The notes under the pieces are model-generated. The model made no database searches. It worked only from the letters and a program-made list of their open reading frames with translations, and was not told where the DNA came from. The translations under genes and the position numbers were made by a program. From Enterobacter mori (lineage in GTDB: Bacteria; Pseudomonadota; Gammaproteobacteria; Enterobacterales; Enterobacteriaceae), in the NCBI RefSeq assembly GCF_025244905.1, contig NZ_CP104285.1, forward strand, positions 2,170,001 to 2,234,000: a stretch of 64,000 nt of DNA, given 5' to 3'. How positions within the stretch are numbered: position 1 is the first letter of the stretch; each line of letters starts with the position of its first letter. Positions 24,701 to 32,527 of the stretch are shown in pieces.

Positions 24701-25681
24701 GTGGTGGATGATAAAAACAAAAAGCTGCTGGAAGGCCGTTCGCTAACCGAGCTGAAGGATGCCTTGAAAGGCAAAGTTCAGGAGACGCTTTCTGCGGTGG
24801 CGGACGACGGCATTGAGCAGAGCGGGCTGCACATCTGGAGCTTTGGTCAGCTTCCGGAAAGCTACGAACAGAAGCGCGGTAACTACAAGGTCAAAGCCTG
24901 GCCTGCGCTGGTGGACGAGCGCGACAGCGTGGCGATCAAGCTCTTTGATAACCCGCTGGAACAGCAGCAGATGATGTGGCGCGGGCTGCGTCGCCTGCTG
25001 CTGCTGAACATCCCGTCGCCGATTAAATATCTGCACGAGAAGCTGCCGAACAAGGCCAAGCTGGGGCTCTACTTTAATCCGTACGGCAAGGTGCTGGATC
25101 TGATTGATGACTGTATCTCCTGCGGCGTGGACAAGCTGATCCACGAGGCGGGCGGTCCGGTCTGGACGGAAGAAGCCTTTGCTCAGCTTCATGAAAAGGT
25201 GCGCGCCGAACTGAACGACACCGTGGTAGAGATTGCCAAACAGGTCGAGCAGATCCTCACCGCCGTGTTCAATATCAACAAACGCCTGAAAGGGCGCGTG
25301 GATATGACCATGGCGCTGGGGCTGTCGGACGTGAAGGCGCAGATGGCAGGGCTGGTCTATCGCGGCTTTGTCACCGGCAACGGCTTTAAGCGTCTGGGCG
25401 ATACCCTGCGCTATCTGCAGGCGATTGAAAAACGTCTGGAGAAGATGGCCATCGACCCACACCGCGACCGCGTTCAGATGCTGAAGGTAGAAAGCGTGCA
25501 GCAGTCATGGCAGCAGTGGCTGAACAAGCTGCCGCCCGCGCGCCGCGATGATGAAGATGTGCAGGAGATCCGCTGGATGATCGAGGAGCTGCGCGTCAGC
25601 TTCTTTGCCCAGCAGCTCGGTACGCCGTATCCGATTTCCGATAAGCGTATTCTGCAGGCGATGGAGCAGATTTCCGGTTAA
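21779..25681 (+). CDS. hrpA: ATP-dependent RNA helicase HrpA
   Basis: A 1300-residue DEAH-box RNA helicase, the full length of E. coli HrpA. Walker A GETGSGKTT is at residues 100-108, the DEAH box at 197-200 (IIIDEAHER), SAT at 229-231 and the arginine-finger region QRKGRCGR in the second RecA domain. The winged-helix and OB-fold parts and the long HrpA-specific C-terminal region follow without break. HrpA is thought to help mRNA processing and rescue collided ribosomes in the cytoplasm. The start at 21779 follows E. coli (MTEQQKLTF) but has no clear ribosome binding site (see the palindrome at 21755). Transcription ends at a REP hairpin with seven T. Confidence 0.97.
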   Translation: MTEQQKLTFPMLLQHLDSLMLRDKQRFARRLHGVKKVKNPDAQQAIYQEMAKEIEQAAGKVVLREAARPAITYPENLPVSQKKQDILEAVRDNQVVIVAGETGSGKTTQLPKICMELGRGLKGLIGHTQPRRLAARTVANRIAEELQTEPGGCIGYKVRFSDHVSDNTMVKLMTDGILLAEIQQDRLLMQYDTIIIDEAHERSLNIDFLLGYLKELLPRRPDLKIIITSATIDPERFSKHFNNAPIIEVSGRTYPVEVRYRPIVEEADDTERDQLQAIFDAVDELGNESAGDILIFMSGEREIRDTADALSKRDLRHTEILPLYARLSNSEQNRVFQPHGGRRIVLATNVAETSLTVPGIKYVIDPGTARISRYSYRTKVQRLPIEPVSQASANQRKGRCGRVSEGICIRLYSEDDFLSRPEFTDPEILRTNLASVILQMTALGLGDIAAFPFVEAPDKRNIQDGVRLLEELGAITTDEQATVYKLTPLGRQLSQLPVDPRLARMVLEAQKHGCVREAMIITSALSIQDPRERPMDKQQASDEKHRRFHDKESDFLAFVNMWNYLGEQQKALSSNQFRRQCRVDFLNYLRVREWQDIYTQLRQVVKELGIPVNSEPAEYREIHIALLTGLLSHIGMKDADKQEFTGARNARFSIFPGSGLFKKPPKWTMVAELVETSRLWGRIAARIDPEWVEPVAQHLLKRSYSEPHWERAQGAVMATEKVTVYGLPVVAARKVNYSQIDPALSRELFIRHALVEGDWQTRHAFFRENLKLRAEVEELEHKSRRRDILVDDEALFEFYDQRISHDVISARHFDNWWKKASKETPDLLNFEKSMLIKEGAESVSKLDYPNFWHQGNLKLRLTYQFEPGADADGVTVHIPLPLLNQVDEGGFEWQIPGLRRELVISLIKSLPKPVRRNFVPAPNYAEAFLGRVTPLELPLLDALEREFRRMTGTTIDRDDWNWDQVPDHLKISFRVVDDKNKKLLEGRSLTELKDALKGKVQETLSAVADDGIEQSGLHIWSFGQLPESYEQKRGNYKVKAWPALVDERDSVAIKLFDNPLEQQQMMWRGLRRLLLLNIPSPIKYLHEKLPNKAKLGLYFNPYGKVLDLIDDCISCGVDKLIHEAGGPVWTEEAFAQLHEKVRAELNDTVVEIAKQVEQILTAVFNINKRLKGRVDMTMALGLSDVKAQMAGLVYRGFVTGNGFKRLGDTLRYLQAIEKRLEKMAIDPHRDRVQMLKVESVQQSWQQWLNKLPPARRDDEDVQEIRWMIEELRVSFFAQQLGTPYPISDKRILQAMEQISG

Positions 25682-25688
25682 AACCCTT

Positions 25689-25768
25689 GCCCGGTGGCGC
25701 TGCGCTTACCGGGCCTACGGGTGCGAAATGTAGGCCGGGTAAGGCGAAGCCGCCACCCGGCTTTTTTT
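25689..25768. repeat. BIME of two REPs, second doubles as hrpA terminator
   Basis: Two inverted REP units: CCCGGTGGCGCTGCGCTTACC at 25689-25720 and TAGGCCGGGTAAGGCGAAGCC at 25730-25761. The second forms a stem from GCCGGGT and ACCCGGC followed by seven T (25762-25768), so it also serves as a rho-independent terminator for hrpA. On the opposite strand it ends the O-methyltransferase gene that stops at 25768. REP elements between convergent genes are typical for Enterobacteriaceae. Confidence 0.85.
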
Positions 25769-26427
25769 CACCCGTTCACCATCGCCAGCGTAAACCCATC
25801 CCACCCCTTAATCCCCACCGTTTGCAGCGCGGTGGCGGTTAAGCGCGGGTTATCTCCAGTCATCTCGATAAAACGCCGCACGCCCATCACGCGCGCGTCG
25901 TCGCTTTGCCCGTTAATTACCTCGCCGCCGCGGACCACGTTATCACCGATAATCACCGTACCGGGACGGGAGTAGTGCAGGGCCCATTCCAGATAGCCGG
26001 GATTGTTTGGCTTATCGGCATCAATAAAGATCAGGTCGAACGGCGGAACGTCACCGAAATTCTCCAGCGAGCTCAGGGCCGGGCCTTCAATTAATTCAAT
26101 GCGTTCGTTTAGCCCCGCCAGGTGAATATTCTGGCGCGCAACGCTGGCATGCGTGGGATCGGCCTCAAGCGTAATTAGCTTACCGTCCGGCGGCAGGGCG
26201 CGCGCCATCCAGATTGAGCTGTAGGCGCCCAGCGTCCCAATCTCAAGAATGCGTCTTGCCTGCGTCATACGCACGAACAGCGCCAGCAGTTGCCCCTGAT
26301 TGGCCGCGACATCGTGTTCAGGCAGCCCGGCGCGTTTGTTGTTTTCCAGAACCTGATTCAGTACGTCATCGTCAGGAATAAGGGAAGAAATCATGTAATT
26401 ATCGACTGCAGACCACTGTTGTTGCAT
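25768..26427 (-). CDS. Class I SAM-dependent O-methyltransferase
   Basis: A 219-residue methyltransferase of the catechol/caffeoyl-CoA O-methyltransferase type. The SAM-binding block RRILEIGTLGAYSS is near residue 58, the ribose-binding acidic LEAD near 87, and the metal-ligand region is visible as IFIDADKPNNPGYLEW and GDNVVRGGEV. These enzymes move a methyl group to a phenolic oxygen or similar acceptor with a divalent metal. It lies between two BIMEs, so it is probably a single-gene unit. Whether it serves the efflux system downstream is unknown. The acceptor substrate is unknown. Confidence 0.88.
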   Translation of the reverse strand: MQQQWSAVDNYMISSLIPDDDVLNQVLENNKRAGLPEHDVAANQGQLLALFVRMTQARRILEIGTLGAYSSIWMARALPPDGKLITLEADPTHASVARQNIHLAGLNERIELIEGPALSSLENFGDVPPFDLIFIDADKPNNPGYLEWALHYSRPGTVIIGDNVVRGGEVINGQSDDARVMGVRRFIEMTGDNPRLTATALQTVGIKGWDGFTLAMVNG

Positions 26428-26449
26428 AGAGTGACTCCTGAGGGTAATC

Positions 26450-26520
26450 GCCGGGTGGCGCTACGCTTACCCGGCCAACATATTCTCCCGTAGGCCCGGT
26501 AAGCGTAGCGCCACCGGGCA
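26450..26520. repeat. BIME between O-methyltransferase and efflux genes
   Basis: Two REP units in inverted orientation, GCCGGGTGGCGCTACGCTTA at 26450-26475 and TAGGCCCGGTAAGCGTAGCG at 26490-26520, in the 98-bp gap between the two genes that both read on the minus strand. The REP stems downstream of the efflux operon probably protect or end its mRNA. Confidence 0.85.
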
Positions 26521-26525
26521 GGTCT

Positions 26526-27905
26526 TCAGGCACTGACCCAACCGCCCCCCAGCGCTTTATACAAATCAATCTGCGCCAGCAGCAGGTTATTTTTCACCTG
26601 TACCACGCTGGTCTGCACCGAGAACAGTGTTCGCTGCGCGTCCAGCACGTCCAGATAAGAGGAGTAGCCGTTGCGATAGCGATTCTGCGCAATGCGCAGC
26701 GTCTCCTGCGCCACATTCTGCTGAGCAAGCAGTTCCGTCAGCTGTTCCTGATAGCGCGTAATAGCATCAAGGCTGTCATTCACCTCAGCAAACGCGTTAC
26801 GCACGGTTTTTTCGTAGCTGTACAGCGCCTGATTACGCTGGGACTGGGAAATATCCACCTGTGCATTCAGCGCCTGACGGTTCAGCAGCGGCGCAAGAAT
26901 ACTGCCGCCAACGCTCCACAGCTGGAGCGGATTATCCAGTAAGCCTGACAGGGTGCGATCCTGTACCGATCCGGTTGCCGTGAGGTTGATCGACGGCAGC
27001 AGGCTGGCGCGGGACGCGGCAAGCGTCGCGTCTGCCGCCACCAGCTGACGTTCAGCCTGGACGATGTCCGGGCGGCGGTTTAACAGCGTGGAAGGCAGTT
27101 GTGACGGCAGCTTCAGCGGCGTCAGTAAGTCGAAATTTTCACTGCGGGCCACATCGCCTGGATTGCTTCCGAGCAGCAGGCTTAGCGCGTTTTCCTGTTG
27201 CGTAATTTGATGCTGCAACAGTGGAACCTGCGCCCGTGTAGAACGCAGTTCTGAGTCGGATTGCATCAGTTCCAGACGTGAGCTGTAGCCCGTCTCAAAC
27301 TGGCGTTTAGCGAGATTGAACGCCTCTTCGCGCGACTTTAGAGTGGACTCGGTGACGCGCAGCTGTTCATCCAGCGAGAGCAGGGTGACATACCCGGCGG
27401 CCACCGACGACGCAACGGTTAAATCCGCGGCGACGGCAGCGGCTTTTTGCGCCTCCAGCGACGCCTCGGCAGCATTGGCGGTGCTGCGGTTGACGCCCCA
27501 GATATCAACATCGTAGCTGGCGGTCAGGCTGCCTTTATACAAGGTGCTGTAAACGGGCAACCCCGTAGCGGCGGATTGCGAGCGGGCGCGTGTGCCCGTT
27601 ACGCCCGCATCCAGGGACGGGAACAGGCTGCCGTCCGCAGCATAAACTCGCGCCTGATACTCATTAATCCGCTCGCGGGCAATCAGTACGTCGCTGTTGT
27701 TTTTAAGCGCCTGCTCTACGTAGCGGTTCAGGTTGCTGTCGTGAAAATTCCGCCACCAGAGCTGCTCGGTCGGGCTGTTCGGCCCCGACGCGGCGCGCCA
27801 CTGGGCGGGGATTTGCAGTGACGATGTTGCAGGTTCAACGTCAACCGACTGGCATCCGGCCAGCATCGCCGCCACGACCAGGCTGGCTAATGGGCGAAGG
27901 GTCAT
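26526..27905 (-). CDS. Outer-membrane efflux lipoprotein (NodT/OprM family)
   Basis: A 459-residue outer-membrane channel of the TolC-like factor family with a lipoprotein signal: LAGC lipobox with Cys at residue 18 (AAMLAGCQS). The two repeat halves of the alpha-barrel are visible, the first with YVEQALKNNSDVLIARERINEYQARVYAADGSLFPS, the second with NRRPDIVQAERQLVAADATLAASRASLLP, and the C-terminus ends in SYLDVLDAQRTLFSVQTSVVQVKNNLLLAQIDLYKALGGGW. It is the third gene of a tripartite pump operon (MFS, adaptor, channel), whose start overlaps the adaptor stop by four bases. The operon resembles VceCAB/EmrCAB-type systems in having its own channel rather than using TolC. Confidence 0.9.
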   Translation of the reverse strand: MTLRPLASLVVAAMLAGCQSVDVEPATSSLQIPAQWRAASGPNSPTEQLWWRNFHDSNLNRYVEQALKNNSDVLIARERINEYQARVYAADGSLFPSLDAGVTGTRARSQSAATGLPVYSTLYKGSLTASYDVDIWGVNRSTANAAEASLEAQKAAAVAADLTVASSVAAGYVTLLSLDEQLRVTESTLKSREEAFNLAKRQFETGYSSRLELMQSDSELRSTRAQVPLLQHQITQQENALSLLLGSNPGDVARSENFDLLTPLKLPSQLPSTLLNRRPDIVQAERQLVAADATLAASRASLLPSINLTATGSVQDRTLSGLLDNPLQLWSVGGSILAPLLNRQALNAQVDISQSQRNQALYSYEKTVRNAFAEVNDSLDAITRYQEQLTELLAQQNVAQETLRIAQNRYRNGYSSYLDVLDAQRTLFSVQTSVVQVKNNLLLAQIDLYKALGGGWVSA

Positions 27906-28984
27906 TGCTTCGCCTCCCGCGTATCAATCGTCACCTGCACCGACATGCCGGGGCGCAGCAGTTTGTACTCTTCCGGTTTCCCAAGCACTTCAATACGCAC
28001 CGGAATACGCTGCGCGATTTTAACAAAGTTGCCCGTGGCGTTATCCGGCGTGATGGCGCTGAACTCCACGCCCGTCGCCGGTGAGATACTCTCCACGCGG
28101 CCCTGATACGCTTTGTCGTTCAGGGCATCGACGGTGAATTTTACCGGCTGACCGACGCGTAGCTCCGCCAGCTGCGTCTCTTTGATATTGGCGATCACCC
28201 AGTGCTGCGGCGGAACCAGCGTGGTGAGGTGCGTCCCGGCGGTCACATAGGCACCCAGACGAACGGCAATCTGGCCAAGCTGACCGTCGCGCGGGGCGAT
28301 AATGCGGGTGTTTTGCAGGTCAATCTGCGCCAGCTCCAGCGCCGCTTTGGCGTTTTCAACATCCGCCTCCAGCGCGCCGCGATTGACAATCACCGTCTGC
28401 AGATCCTGACGCGACATCTCAAGCGTGGCTTTGGCCTGATCGATATCCGCGCTGCCCTGAGCCGCGCTGGCGAGCGCCGCGTCACGCTCGCGAATAGAAA
28501 GGGAACCGTCAGCCGTCAGATCCTTCACGCGCTTTAAATCTGCCTGCGTTTTCAGGCTCTGGGCGCGCGCATTTTTCAGCGCCGCGTCGTTTTTGGCGAT
28601 CGTCGCTTCGGCGCTTTTACGCTGCTGCAGGTTATTATTGAGTGCGGCAATTTTCATCGCCAGCTGCGCCTCGGCCTGATGGACGCGCTGTCGATAGATA
28701 CGATCGTCGATCTGAAACAGCACCTCGCCTTTTTTAACCTGCACAAAGTCCTGAACGTTCACCTCGGTGATATAGCCATTCACCTGGGGGCTGATAAACG
28801 TCGTCTGGCCGCGCACGTAGGCGTTGTCGGTAAACTGTGCGTGGCGGGTGAACGGCGGCAGCTGCCACGCATAGAGGATCACCAGTACGCCGACAATACC
28901 GATGGCAGCGGCGGTGAATACGGAAACAATGCGCACATTTTTGCGGGTGTTGGCCTGCTCTTTGGCGGCATCCTGCTGACTCAT
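27902..28984 (-). CDS. EmrA-type periplasmic adaptor (HlyD family)
   Basis: A 360-residue membrane-fusion protein. One membrane helix at about residues 22-42 (VFTAAAIGIVGVLVILYAW) anchors it in the inner membrane; the lipoyl half-motifs (YVRGQTTFISPQVNGYITEV and ARDGQLGQIAVRLGAYVTAG) flank a long coiled-coil hairpin at about residues 95-215 (VHQAEAQLAMKIAALNNNLQQRKSAEATI onward). It bridges the DHA2 transporter to the outer-membrane lipoprotein. It starts 22 bases after the MFS stop and overlaps the channel gene by four bases. The start is at MSQQDAAKEQ. Confidence 0.92.
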   Translation of the reverse strand: MSQQDAAKEQANTRKNVRIVSVFTAAAIGIVGVLVILYAWQLPPFTRHAQFTDNAYVRGQTTFISPQVNGYITEVNVQDFVQVKKGEVLFQIDDRIYRQRVHQAEAQLAMKIAALNNNLQQRKSAEATIAKNDAALKNARAQSLKTQADLKRVKDLTADGSLSIRERDAALASAAQGSADIDQAKATLEMSRQDLQTVIVNRGALEADVENAKAALELAQIDLQNTRIIAPRDGQLGQIAVRLGAYVTAGTHLTTLVPPQHWVIANIKETQLAELRVGQPVKFTVDALNDKAYQGRVESISPATGVEFSAITPDNATGNFVKIAQRIPVRIEVLGKPEEYKLLRPGMSVQVTIDTREAKQ

Positions 28985-29006
28985 AAACTCTCCAGAAATA
29001 GTTCAA

Positions 29007-30659
29007 TTATTTGTTGCCGGTGGCATTCTTCAGCGCCATACGGGCAGTGATGCGCAGGCGCAACAGGCGCCATAAAATCCAGACCAGCGTGGCGGCGGCA
29101 ATGCTCGCCGTCAGCAGATAAGTATCGTTGTAAGCCAGAATGTTTGCTTCCAGGGTGGTGACGGTTTGCAGTTGCGTTATCGCCTGAGTACCCAAAAGCG
29201 AGCTGTCGCCGATCAGGCTCTGGTACATCTGGGTGTAAGCCTGAATGCGTTCATTCACCAGCGGGTTCAGCGTGGTGAGCTGATCGGCCAGCAGGCTGGA
29301 GTGGTACTTCTCGCGCCAGGTCTGAAAGGTGCCGAGGATAGCGGAGCCCAGCAGGCCGCCAATGTTCTGGCTCATGCCAAACATCACCGAGAAGCTGACC
29401 AGATTGCGCGGGTCGGCGATCACCCCACCGATGGCCGCCAGCATCGCGGGCGCCAGGAAGAAGGCGCTGCCGAAGCCGAGCAGGAACTGACTTAACATCA
29501 GCTGATCCGGACGCGTCAGGTTGTTGGACTGGCTGTCCAGCAGTGAGGCGATAATCATCAGCGCCAGCGAGGTGATGATTGGCCACGCCAGTTTCGTGGG
29601 CTTGATGGTGAGACAGCTGGTGACGATCCCGCAGACGATCCCGGCGAAAATGGACCATGCCAGGTGGGTCATCTGCTCATTCTGTAACCCCACGTACTGC
29701 AGCCAGCCGATGACGCCGGTGTTTTGCTCCGCCAGCACGATGCGGATCAGCAGCATGATCAACCCTAAACGGACGATGCTGCCGCTCGAGAGCCAGCGGG
29801 TGTTCAGCAGCGGGTTGGCGCGGTTATGTTCGAACACAATGGCGGAAACAATCAGCACCAGCGATAGCGCCAGCGACCAGCCAATCCAGGGGGCTTCAAA
29901 CCACCAGTCCAGACGGCCCAGGGACAGAACTGCGCACAGCAGCGCCACGCCGGGCGCCAGCAAAAAGAAGGTGATGAAATCTTTCTTCTCGAACACTTTT
30001 CGCCTGTCACCCGGCGGCAGCTTCAGCGCCATCACGCAGGCGAGCGAGATCAAGGCCAGACCCAGTTCGAAGAAGTAAAGCCCGCGCCATTCGTCAAGCT
30101 GCAACAGTTCGGTAGAAAACAGGCGCGCCAGCGGGATTGCCAGTGACGAGCCGGTGATGCCAATCGTCAGCGCTTTCAGGCGATGCTTCGCGGGCCACGC
30201 CTGGATCTGGTAGTAAATACCCAGTGAGCTGAGTGCGGCAGCGACCATGCCGTGCGCGGCGCGTACCATCAGCGCGGTGCTGAGATCGTTCACGAACAGG
30301 TGGAAAAAGGTCACCAGCACATACAGCACCAGAAAACCTTCCGTAAAGGCACGCAGGCCGTACTGCTGACGGAATTTTACCAGCAACAGGTTGATGGAAA
30401 CGTTGGTCATTACATACACGGCGGGCAGCCAGGCGATTTCGGTTGACCACGCCCCGAAAGTGCCCTGAAGGTTTTGCAGATTGGCGGTGACGACCGCGTT
30501 ACCCAGCGCACCCGTCAGACAGACCAGCAGGCCGACAACGCCGTAAGCAATCCGCTTGGGCGTAGGGTGTTCCGGGGTGGAGGGGGAACCCAGCAGGGCG
30601 GGCTTCTCATGTGGCTGCCACTCGCGAGGAGCATAAGGATCGCGTTCGGGCAGGCGCAT
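29007..30659 (-). CDS. EmrB-type MFS efflux transporter (DHA2, 14 helices)
   Basis: A 550-residue inner-membrane drug:proton antiporter of the DHA2 family. About 14 hydrophobic helices can be counted starting at residue 36, and the N-terminus carries an unusual 35-residue proline-rich cytoplasmic extension (PREWQPHEKPALLGSPSTPEHPTPKR). It is the first gene of the operon with the HlyD adaptor and the outer-membrane lipoprotein, and likely expels amphipathic or phenolic compounds directly to the outside. The substrate is not predictable. The gene is preceded by a near-perfect inverted repeat (30722-30746) that may bind an unlinked MarR- or TetR-type repressor. Confidence 0.9.
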   Translation of the reverse strand: MRLPERDPYAPREWQPHEKPALLGSPSTPEHPTPKRIAYGVVGLLVCLTGALGNAVVTANLQNLQGTFGAWSTEIAWLPAVYVMTNVSINLLLVKFRQQYGLRAFTEGFLVLYVLVTFFHLFVNDLSTALMVRAAHGMVAAALSSLGIYYQIQAWPAKHRLKALTIGITGSSLAIPLARLFSTELLQLDEWRGLYFFELGLALISLACVMALKLPPGDRRKVFEKKDFITFFLLAPGVALLCAVLSLGRLDWWFEAPWIGWSLALSLVLIVSAIVFEHNRANPLLNTRWLSSGSIVRLGLIMLLIRIVLAEQNTGVIGWLQYVGLQNEQMTHLAWSIFAGIVCGIVTSCLTIKPTKLAWPIITSLALMIIASLLDSQSNNLTRPDQLMLSQFLLGFGSAFFLAPAMLAAIGGVIADPRNLVSFSVMFGMSQNIGGLLGSAILGTFQTWREKYHSSLLADQLTTLNPLVNERIQAYTQMYQSLIGDSSLLGTQAITQLQTVTTLEANILAYNDTYLLTASIAAATLVWILWRLLRLRITARMALKNATGNK

Positions 30660-30721
30660 AACGTTGTTTACCTTAGAAAAAATGTAATGATTAGAGGGCT
30701 AATGATTCTACGTCTGACGCA

Positions 30722-30746
30722 AATCATAATTCAAGTGAATATGATT
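30722..30746. promoter_or_regulatory. Near-perfect inverted repeat upstream of efflux operon
   Basis: The left arm AATCAT-A-ATTCA and the right arm TGAAT-ATGATT are complementary except for one extra A, with AG at the centre. It lies 63 bp before the MFS start codon in the AT-rich promoter region. The size and symmetry fit an operator of a dimeric repressor, such as MarR-like EmrR/MprA in homologous systems. No regulator gene is adjacent, so the regulator would be encoded elsewhere. Confidence 0.5.
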
Positions 30747-30782
30747 ATCGCATGTTAATCAAATGTTGAGGGGACGCTTGAA

Positions 30783-30809
30783 CAAAAAGAGCGGCCCGGG
30801 AGGGCCGCT
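30783..30809 (-). terminator. Rho-independent terminator of the MHS symporter gene
   Basis: On the minus strand a perfect 8-bp stem (AGCGGCCC and GGGCCGCT) with a four-base loop is followed by CTTTTTG. It lies a few bases after the stop of the symporter gene at 30816, and before the promoter of the efflux operon, so it insulates the efflux promoter from readthrough. Confidence 0.85.
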
Positions 30810-30815
30810 GGACAT

Positions 30816-32135
30816 TCAGATGTGGTCAGGTTGCGCCTGGACGGCGGGGGTTGGTTTGACCCGGCTGGCGCAGAAAATGGCGATCATCGAAATAACGACC
30901 GTTACCGCCAGATACCAGGCTACCGGCACCCAGTCGCCGTCATATTTCGCCAGCAGACCGGTGGCGATCAGCGGGGCGGTTCCGCCTGCCAGCGCGGCAC
31001 CTAGCTGATACCCGAGGGTGATGCCAGTGTAGCGCACGTTGGCACTGAAAATTTCAGAGCAGAGGGTGCCGAGCACTGCCGTTACCGGCGCCCAGAGCAC
31101 GCCAAACGCGATGACGGTGGCGAGGACAATGCCCCAGGTCGTGCCGGTATTGAGTAGCATAAACCACGGGACGATAAACAAGCCGAGCATGAAGACGCTG
31201 ATCGCGTACATGCGCTGACGGCCTATTTTATCGGAGAGCAGCCCCATCAACGGGATCATAATGGTGGCAACCAGCGCGCCCAGCGTCACGGCTTCCAGCG
31301 CCTGAGATTTTTGATACGTCAGCGTGGTGGTGGCATAGCTCACCACAAACGTCGAGAAGATATAGAACGGCGCGGTTTCTACCACCTTCAGACCGGCGGC
31401 AATTAACACTTCACGCCAGTGGTGTTTCAGGGTATCGCGCAGGGGCGCTTTCGCTACCTGGCCCGATTGTTTTACTTTCTGGAAATCAGGCGTCTCGTCG
31501 ATGTCCTTACGGATCCACAGCCCGATCAAGACCAGAATTGAGCTGAGCAGGAAAGGGATGCGCCATCCCCAGGAGAGGAAATCTTCCTCACTGAACAGCG
31601 TCATCAGCGAGACGATAAAGGTCGCCATCAGCATGCCGATGGTGACGCCCGCCTGCGGAATACTGCCGAAAAAGCCTTTGCGTTTTTCAGGCGCGTATTC
31701 GTAGGCCAGCAGCAGCGCGCCGCCCCATTCACCTCCAATGCCCATGCCCTGAATGATGCGCATCAGGATCAGCAGGGCGGGAGCCCACATGCCAATCATG
31801 TCATAGGTGGGGAGCAGGCCGATCGTGACGGTTGCACCTCCCATTAATGACAGCGTCAGCACCAGCGTTTTTTTGCGCCCGATACGATCCCCGATGTGGG
31901 CGAAGAGAACACCGCCAATAGGGCGGATAAAAAAAGTCAGCGAGAACGAGAGATAAGAGAGGATTAGCCCAATAACCGGGTCAACCATCGGGAAGAAAAT
32001 TTTGTTAAACACCAGCGCGGCGGCAGTGCCATAGAGAAAATAGTCAAACCATTCAATGGAACTGCCGGTGAGGCTGGCAATCAACACCTTCTTGTTTTTT
32101 CGTAAAACCGCTGTCGTACTTTCATGTTGTGTCAT
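30816..32135 (-). CDS. MHS-family MFS metabolite:H+ symporter (ShiA/YdfJ-like)
   Basis: A 439-residue inner-membrane transporter of the metabolite:H+ symporter family, 12 helices. The family signatures are GSSIEWFDYFLYGTAAALVF near the N-terminus, the loop RIGRKKTLVLTL, IGGEWGGALLLAYE and the C-terminal RYTGITLGYQLGAALAGGTAPL. Close relatives move shikimate, alpha-ketoglutarate or aromatic acids with a proton, so a carboxylate is likely. I start at 32135 (MTQHESTTAV), preceded by GGAG at nine bases; six extra residues upstream are possible. A long upstream region with a repeated 12-mer may bind its regulator. Confidence 0.85.
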   Translation of the reverse strand: MTQHESTTAVLRKNKKVLIASLTGSSIEWFDYFLYGTAAALVFNKIFFPMVDPVIGLILSYLSFSLTFFIRPIGGVLFAHIGDRIGRKKTLVLTLSLMGGATVTIGLLPTYDMIGMWAPALLILMRIIQGMGIGGEWGGALLLAYEYAPEKRKGFFGSIPQAGVTIGMLMATFIVSLMTLFSEEDFLSWGWRIPFLLSSILVLIGLWIRKDIDETPDFQKVKQSGQVAKAPLRDTLKHHWREVLIAAGLKVVETAPFYIFSTFVVSYATTTLTYQKSQALEAVTLGALVATIMIPLMGLLSDKIGRQRMYAISVFMLGLFIVPWFMLLNTGTTWGIVLATVIAFGVLWAPVTAVLGTLCSEIFSANVRYTGITLGYQLGAALAGGTAPLIATGLLAKYDGDWVPVAWYLAVTVVISMIAIFCASRVKPTPAVQAQPDHI

Positions 32136-32527
32136 GACCCGAAGCTCCGCCACGTAGAGGGTGAAAGCGGTGTCACCTGGCGCGCTTCAGGTGCAACCCG
32201 CAGGAATGAAAAAGGTTGTAAAATTGTTAAGCAACTTAGGGTTGGATGTTGTGTTTGGCAAGTGAAGGGCGTGCGTGACTGGTCAGATCACGGTGAATTA
32301 AGCAGCGGCTGGTGCTTTTGACGGGGGTTTGACTGGCATGAAGTTTTGTAAGTCGGATAATCAAAAGCATAACATGCAGGTGCAACCCAATTGTTTTTGG
32401 ATGTTTCTGGTTATTTCAAAAAAATGACAGAAATGCCGAATAACGGGCGTTTTGGCTTTCGGAGAGATCCCCTGTTCAGCCGCGACGCATGCAGTACTCT
32501 GAACCAAAACGCTGTAAGGAGGTAACG
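32136..32527. promoter_or_regulatory. 392-bp gene-free region with repeated CAGGTGCAACCC element
   Basis: No gene fits this stretch between the MHS transporter and ydcF, which are divergent. The 12-mer CAGGTGCAACCC occurs at 32188-32199 and again at 32377-32388 in the same orientation, 189 bp apart, which is much more than chance for a 12-mer in 400 bp. It is a candidate regulator site for the transporter or for ydcF. The remainder includes AT-rich patches that could serve as promoters (around 32220 and 32400). The function is inferred. Confidence 0.4.
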
